In this document: in pieces, positions 13,017 through 15,724 of the stretch
How positions within the stretch are numbered: position 1 is the first letter of the stretch
Layout of the letters: each line of letters opens with the position of its first letter
Assembly: GCA_041674265.1 (NCBI GenBank)
Contig: JBAYWC010000065.1
Span: 1 to 15,724, forward strand
DNA length: 15,724 nucleotides
Source of the DNA: QYQL01 sp041674265
GTDB lineage: Bacteria; Verrucomicrobiota; Verrucomicrobiia; Chthoniobacterales; Terrimicrobiaceae
Direction: 5' to 3'
The notes under the pieces: model-generated
Databases searched by the model: none
What the model was told of the DNA's origin: nothing
What the model saw: only the letters and a program-made list of their open reading frames with translations
Made by a program: the position numbers and the translations under genes

Positions 13017-14123
13017 CTATTCCAAGGCCAGCCGCGAAGCAAGTGCCCGCGCGGTGCCGTCGGTTTGGATCACTTGCTCCAGATCCGGCCGGTCCGCATG
13101 CGGGCACTCAGCCATCACCTTGGCGACGATGCCCCAGATTTTTGGGAACCGGATTTTTCCCGCCAGGAAGGCCTCCACGGCGATTTCATTGGCGGCGTTC
13201 ATTACTGCCGGAAGGGTTCCGCCGCGCGTTCCGGCTTCCAAGGCAAGGTCCAGCGCGGGAAAGTCGTCCCGCCGCGCGGCCTCGAAATCGAGCCGGGCCA
13301 ATTGGGCGAAGTCCAGTGGCCGCAGCGAATTCGGAACCCGGTCCGGCCACGTCACCGCATAGTGGATGGGGAAACCCATGTCCGAATGGCTCAACTGCGC
13401 GAGCGTCGAGCCATCCACAAACTCCACCATCGAATGGATGATGCTCTGCGGGTGGACGATCACCTCCACCTGCCCGATGGGCAGCCCGAACAACCACCGC
13501 GCTTCGATCATCTCCAGCGCCTTGTTGAACAGGGTGGCGGAATCGACCGTGATTTTTTTTCCCATCCGCCAGGTCGGGTGCCTGAGCGCGTGCTCCGGGG
13601 TGATGGCCTCGAATTCCTCGCGCGGGGTGTGGCGGAAGGGACCGCCCGAGCAGGTGAGGATCAGTCTTTTGACGGTGGAAATATCGCGGCCCTCGAGGCA
13701 CTGGAAAATCGCGTTGTGCTCGCTGTCCACCGGCAGGATTCGCACGCCGGCCTTCGCGGCGGCCTGCGTGACCGCCTCTCCGGCCATCACGAGGATTTCC
13801 TTGCTGGCCACCGCAAGGTCTTTTCCGGCTTCGATGGCAGCCAGGGCCGGCTGCAGTCCGGCGGTCCCCACGATGGCCACGAGCACAAGATCCGCGCCGG
13901 GCAGGGTGGCGAGTCCGATGAGGCGATCCATCCCATCCGGCCCGTCGGTGCGGACGCAACGCGCCCTGGGAAAGTCCTTCGCCGCGGCGGCGAGGGCGTC
14001 TCCGTTCCGGTGGGCGGACATCCCGACGATCTCCATGCGCTCCGGAATATCGCGCGCCACTTTGAGGGCGCTTTGGCCGATCGACCCCGTGGCGCCGAGA
14101 ATGACGACCCGCCGCTTTCTCAT
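13017..14123 (-). CDS. dxr: 1-deoxy-D-xylulose 5-phosphate reductoisomerase
   Basis: Dxr makes 2-C-methyl-D-erythritol 4-phosphate from DXP with NADPH, the committed step of the MEP pathway. The 368-residue product has the NADPH motif GATGSIGQSAL (10-20), ASKEILVMAGE, metal-binding PVDSEHNAIF (Asp133, Glu135) and NKALEMIEARWLFG (Glu204), the substrate loops CSGGPFRHTP and TWRMGKKITVDSATLFNK, VIVHPQSIIHSMV and MNAANEIAVEAF. Length is slightly below the ~398 of E. coli, partly because the stretch after the DSE motif is about 10 residues shorter. Its ATG overlaps the cdsA stop (ATGA, read on the - strand at 14123-14120). With ispG five genes on, the window encodes two MEP-pathway steps in one transcription direction. 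Confidence 0.96.
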   Translation of the reverse strand: MRKRRVVILGATGSIGQSALKVARDIPERMEIVGMSAHRNGDALAAAAKDFPRARCVRTDGPDGMDRLIGLATLPGADLVLVAIVGTAGLQPALAAIEAGKDLAVASKEILVMAGEAVTQAAAKAGVRILPVDSEHNAIFQCLEGRDISTVKRLILTCSGGPFRHTPREEFEAITPEHALRHPTWRMGKKITVDSATLFNKALEMIEARWLFGLPIGQVEVIVHPQSIIHSMVEFVDGSTLAQLSHSDMGFPIHYAVTWPDRVPNSLRPLDFAQLARLDFEAARRDDFPALDLALEAGTRGGTLPAVMNAANEIAVEAFLAGKIRFPKIWGIVAKVMAECPHADRPDLEQVIQTDGTARALASRLALE

Positions 14124-14998
14124 GAGACTCCGAGGACAAGCCTCATGTAGAAAAACAGCAGCGGAGAAGTGAAGAGCAGGCTGTCGATCAGATCCAGGCT
14201 TCCTCCGATTCCGGGCAGAAGCCGGCTCGAGTCCTTCGTGTTGGTGCCGCGTTTGACGATGGACTCCGCAAGATCGCCGATGACGGCCGCGAAGCCCAGG
14301 AGGAGACCCAGCACGACGATGTCATCGAAACGGAATGCCGAGAGCTTTTCGGGCATCAGCGCATACAGCCAGCTCGCGGCGATCAGCGATGTGACCAGGG
14401 CCCCCGCAAACCCCTCCCACGTTTTGTGCGGGCTGATGTGCGGGGCGAACGGATGTTTGCCGAAGAGGCTCCCGAAAACATAGGCTCCCATGTCGCTGAA
14501 TTTCGTCACCATCACAAGGAAGAGCACATAATATTGCCCGGTTGTGGCGCCCCCGGGCGTGCGCGGGGTCAGGTAGATGATCTTCGTGATGAAGCTGAAA
14601 AGCCAGGGAACATACAGCAGGCCGAAGAGCGTGTAGCTCATCGCCCGCAGCGGATCCCGGCGGGTCCCGCGGAACATTTGGCGCGCGAAGGTGACGATCA
14701 GGAAAAGGACGAGGACGACCAACTCGAAATCGTAGGCGTTTTCCGGTCCCTGTTCCTTCATCAGCAAAAACCCTCCCGCCAGCAGGACCGCCGCGCAGAT
14801 GAGTCCAGTCAGCGTGAAGACCCCGATCCCGTCGTCCTCGAGCATCCGGTAATATTCCCACAACGCCACCATCGCCATGAAGGCCAGCAGGCAGAAAAAC
14901 CCGAAATCGTAACCCGCGAAGATCGTGGCCAACATCAGTGCCCACAGGCCCACCGTGCTCGAAAGCCGGAGAATGAAGGTGAGCCGCTTGGTGTTCAT
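14120..14998 (-). CDS. cdsA: Phosphatidate cytidylyltransferase CdsA
   Basis: Makes CDP-diacylglycerol from phosphatidic acid and CTP for phospholipid synthesis in the inner membrane. The 292-residue product has about seven or eight hydrophobic segments. Near the C-terminus it has the family signature: KFSDMGAYVFGSLFGKHPFA, then ISPHKTWEGFAGAL, then GDLAESIVKRGTNTKDSS and LPGIGGSLDLIDSLLFTSP. ATG 14998 (MNTKRLTFILR) is preferred; an in-frame TTG at 15016 would add six residues. No strong Shine-Dalgarno sequence is visible. It is the first gene of the - strand operon in this window; uppS, which often precedes cdsA, is not upstream, where a broken gene lies instead. Confidence 0.94.
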   Translation of the reverse strand: MNTKRLTFILRLSSTVGLWALMLATIFAGYDFGFFCLLAFMAMVALWEYYRMLEDDGIGVFTLTGLICAAVLLAGGFLLMKEQGPENAYDFELVVLVLFLIVTFARQMFRGTRRDPLRAMSYTLFGLLYVPWLFSFITKIIYLTPRTPGGATTGQYYVLFLVMVTKFSDMGAYVFGSLFGKHPFAPHISPHKTWEGFAGALVTSLIAASWLYALMPEKLSAFRFDDIVVLGLLLGFAAVIGDLAESIVKRGTNTKDSSRLLPGIGGSLDLIDSLLFTSPLLFFYMRLVLGVS

Positions 14999-15016
14999 GG
15001 GCGTCCCGAGAAACAA

Positions 15017-15461
15017 TCAGACCGGCGCGACGCGGGCAATCCCGAATCCCCTTGCCCGCCAAAAGGGAGAAGCCCGCGTCGATCCGGGAGGGGGTCCGGG
15101 GGGAGGGACGTTTGTTCGTCGCCGAACGCAGTTGGTGAAAGAGGACGTGATGTTGCTTCCGGTAAAGGAATAGACAGGCTGCGGGGAAAATCCTCCAATC
15201 CCTAAAAATTGCGACGTCACGAACGAGTAGTCACCCGCCGGAACGCTGTTGGTGTAAGCGCTCGCGGCACTGCTGCCAAAGATATCCTGCGGGATCAGCG
15301 ATCCATTGTGTCCATAGATGAAACGTCCATCGGAAAGATGCCCCCATCGTCGTGCCGTCCCAGCTCGTCGTATTTGGGAGACGGAGTGTTGTCCAAACCG
15401 CTTGGCATGGAACGGTGAGAACCGCAAGAGATGCAGTAACAACAAGCAATGTTTTTTTCAT
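15017..15461 (-). pseudogene. Broken gene for a secreted, PEP-CTERM-type surface protein (frameshifted, C-terminus lost)
   Basis: ATG 15461 starts MKKTLLVVTASLAVLTVPCQA, a clear signal peptide, preceded on the - strand by AGGAT with good spacing. The frame continues VWTTLRLPNTTSWDGTTMG and then reads nonsense. Deleting one base from the G5 run (C5 on the + strand, 15341-15345) restores a protein-like sequence in the next frame: HLSDGRFIYGHNGSLIPQ, DIFGSSAASAYTNSVPAGDY, SFVTSQFLGIGGF, PVYSFTGSNITSSFTN. From memory this resembles N-terminal regions of verrucomicrobial and planctomycete PEP-CTERM proteins (TTSWDG...LSDGRFVYG). Resemblance stops near 15125; the frame then runs through GC-rich, proline-coding sequence to a stop at 15017, with no PEP-CTERM motif. 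It is therefore damaged at two places, unless the G-run is a sequencing error or a phase-variable site. Confidence 0.65.
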
Positions 15462-15510
15462 ATTTATCCTTTTTCTTTGATTGCACAGGGAGTGTCGTAG
15501 GACAGCCTTT

Positions 15511-15540
15511 CCCCCGCATAGAAAAAGGACTACCCCCGCA
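15511..15540 (-). promoter_or_regulatory. Two direct TGCGGGGG copies in the leader of the broken surface-protein gene
   Basis: On the - strand TGCGGGGG occurs at 15540-15533 and again at 15518-15511. Start-to-start spacing is 22 bases, about two helical turns, which would place both copies on one face of the DNA. They lie between the probable riboswitch core and the ATG. They could be an operator for a dimeric regulator or part of the riboswitch expression platform; a CCTTT...AAAGG pairing can be drawn across the second copy. Neither is established. Confidence 0.35.
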
Positions 15541-15569
15541 CGGACGCTACGCGACGCCGTTGTCCATTT

Positions 15570-15690
15570 CAGGACGGTGCGGTTTTCTCCGCCGGTTCGA
15601 ACCCGGACTTTGACCTTTGCGCGACAGTGGGGGAATTTCACCCCGCTTTCCTAGGCCGACGGATTGGTTTGGTTATGAAAAGAACGAATA
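15570..15690 (-). ncRNA. Probable cobalamin riboswitch (short form)
   Basis: Read on the - strand, the core is GGAAAGCGGGGTGAAATTCC, then CCCACTGTCGCGCAAAGGTC, then AAAGTCCGGGTTCGAACCGG. This follows the order of conserved cobalamin-riboswitch blocks. In E. coli btuB these are GGGAATCCAGTGCGAATCTG, GAGCTGACGCGCAGCGGTAA and later AAGCCCGAAGACCTGCCGGC. The GGGG-TGAAATT-CCCC hairpin corresponds to P4, CTGTCGCGCAAAGGTCAA to the B12-box core, and TCCGG...CCGGC to the P6 region, with a variant loop in place of the usual GAGACC. There is no large variable insert, so it would be a compact form. Outer boundaries are approximate. It lies about 110 bases upstream of the broken secreted-protein gene on the same strand. 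Confidence 0.65.
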
Positions 15691-15724
15691 ACCGGAGAAT
15701 GCCCGGTCAGCATGATTTGGAGAT

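Noticed and set aside
12558..14150. Open frame of 530 codons on the + strand
   Set aside because: Antisense to dxr and uma2, both of which show clear catalytic or family motifs.
15588..15606. TTCGAAC loop between CCGG stems, like a tRNA T-arm, on the + strand
   Set aside because: No acceptor, anticodon or D-arm can be folded around it; the same bases fit the P6 region of the cobalamin riboswitch on the - strand.

Overview
The window is a GC-rich bacterial chromosome segment with tightly packed genes. It most likely comes from the PVC superphylum, Verrucomicrobiota or a close relative. The reasons are a long, plant/chlamydia-type IspG with an extra central domain, an archaeal-type class I aldolase (FbaB), a remnant resembling verrucomicrobial PEP-CTERM-type surface proteins, and many short palindromic GC-rich repeats between and inside genes. 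The taxonomic call is inference from gene families, not from a marker gene.

Left part, + strand (1-5069). The window opens with the last 47 codons and probable right end of an ISL3-family insertion sequence. Next come fbaB (class I fructose-bisphosphate aldolase), tRNA-Arg(CCG), and a small secreted protein with a Cys/His arrangement like CHAP or NlpC/P60 hydrolases. A translationally coupled pair follows: an ABC-ATPase-like protein that has lost nearly every catalytic motif, and a squalene/phytoene synthase-family enzyme resembling HpnD. An AraC-type regulator ends this part.

Centre, + strand (5070-8947). The gap after the AraC gene holds a 110-bp MITE-like element with 18-bp terminal inverted repeats and CTAA target duplications. 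It sits inside a dispersed repeat whose uninterrupted copy lies at 1524. mtaB (methanol:corrinoid methyltransferase, all three zinc ligands present) follows without mtaC or mtaA. A GT9 glycosyltransferase, ruvC and lipB then form a chain with two ATGA stop/start overlaps.

Right part, - strand (9040-15724). The genes cdsA, dxr, a Uma2-family nuclease gene, rseP and ispG, in order of transcription, form an envelope-lipid and MEP-isoprenoid operon. ispG encodes three repeat-derived segments in frame, including a near-perfect 99-bp palindromic element of exactly 33 codons. At the right edge, a probable cobalamin riboswitch on the - strand precedes a secreted-protein gene that is frameshifted at a G5 run and has lost its C-terminus.

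Themes. Isoprenoid chemistry occurs on both strands (dxr and ispG make precursors; the HpnD-like enzyme uses them). Corrinoid biology appears twice (mtaB and the riboswitch). Small repeats have been inserted into several intergenic regions and into one essential gene. The best candidates for something undescribed are the dead ABC ATPase coupled to the squalene-synthase-like enzyme, the riboswitch-led surface-protein remnant, and the repeat-carrying ispG.
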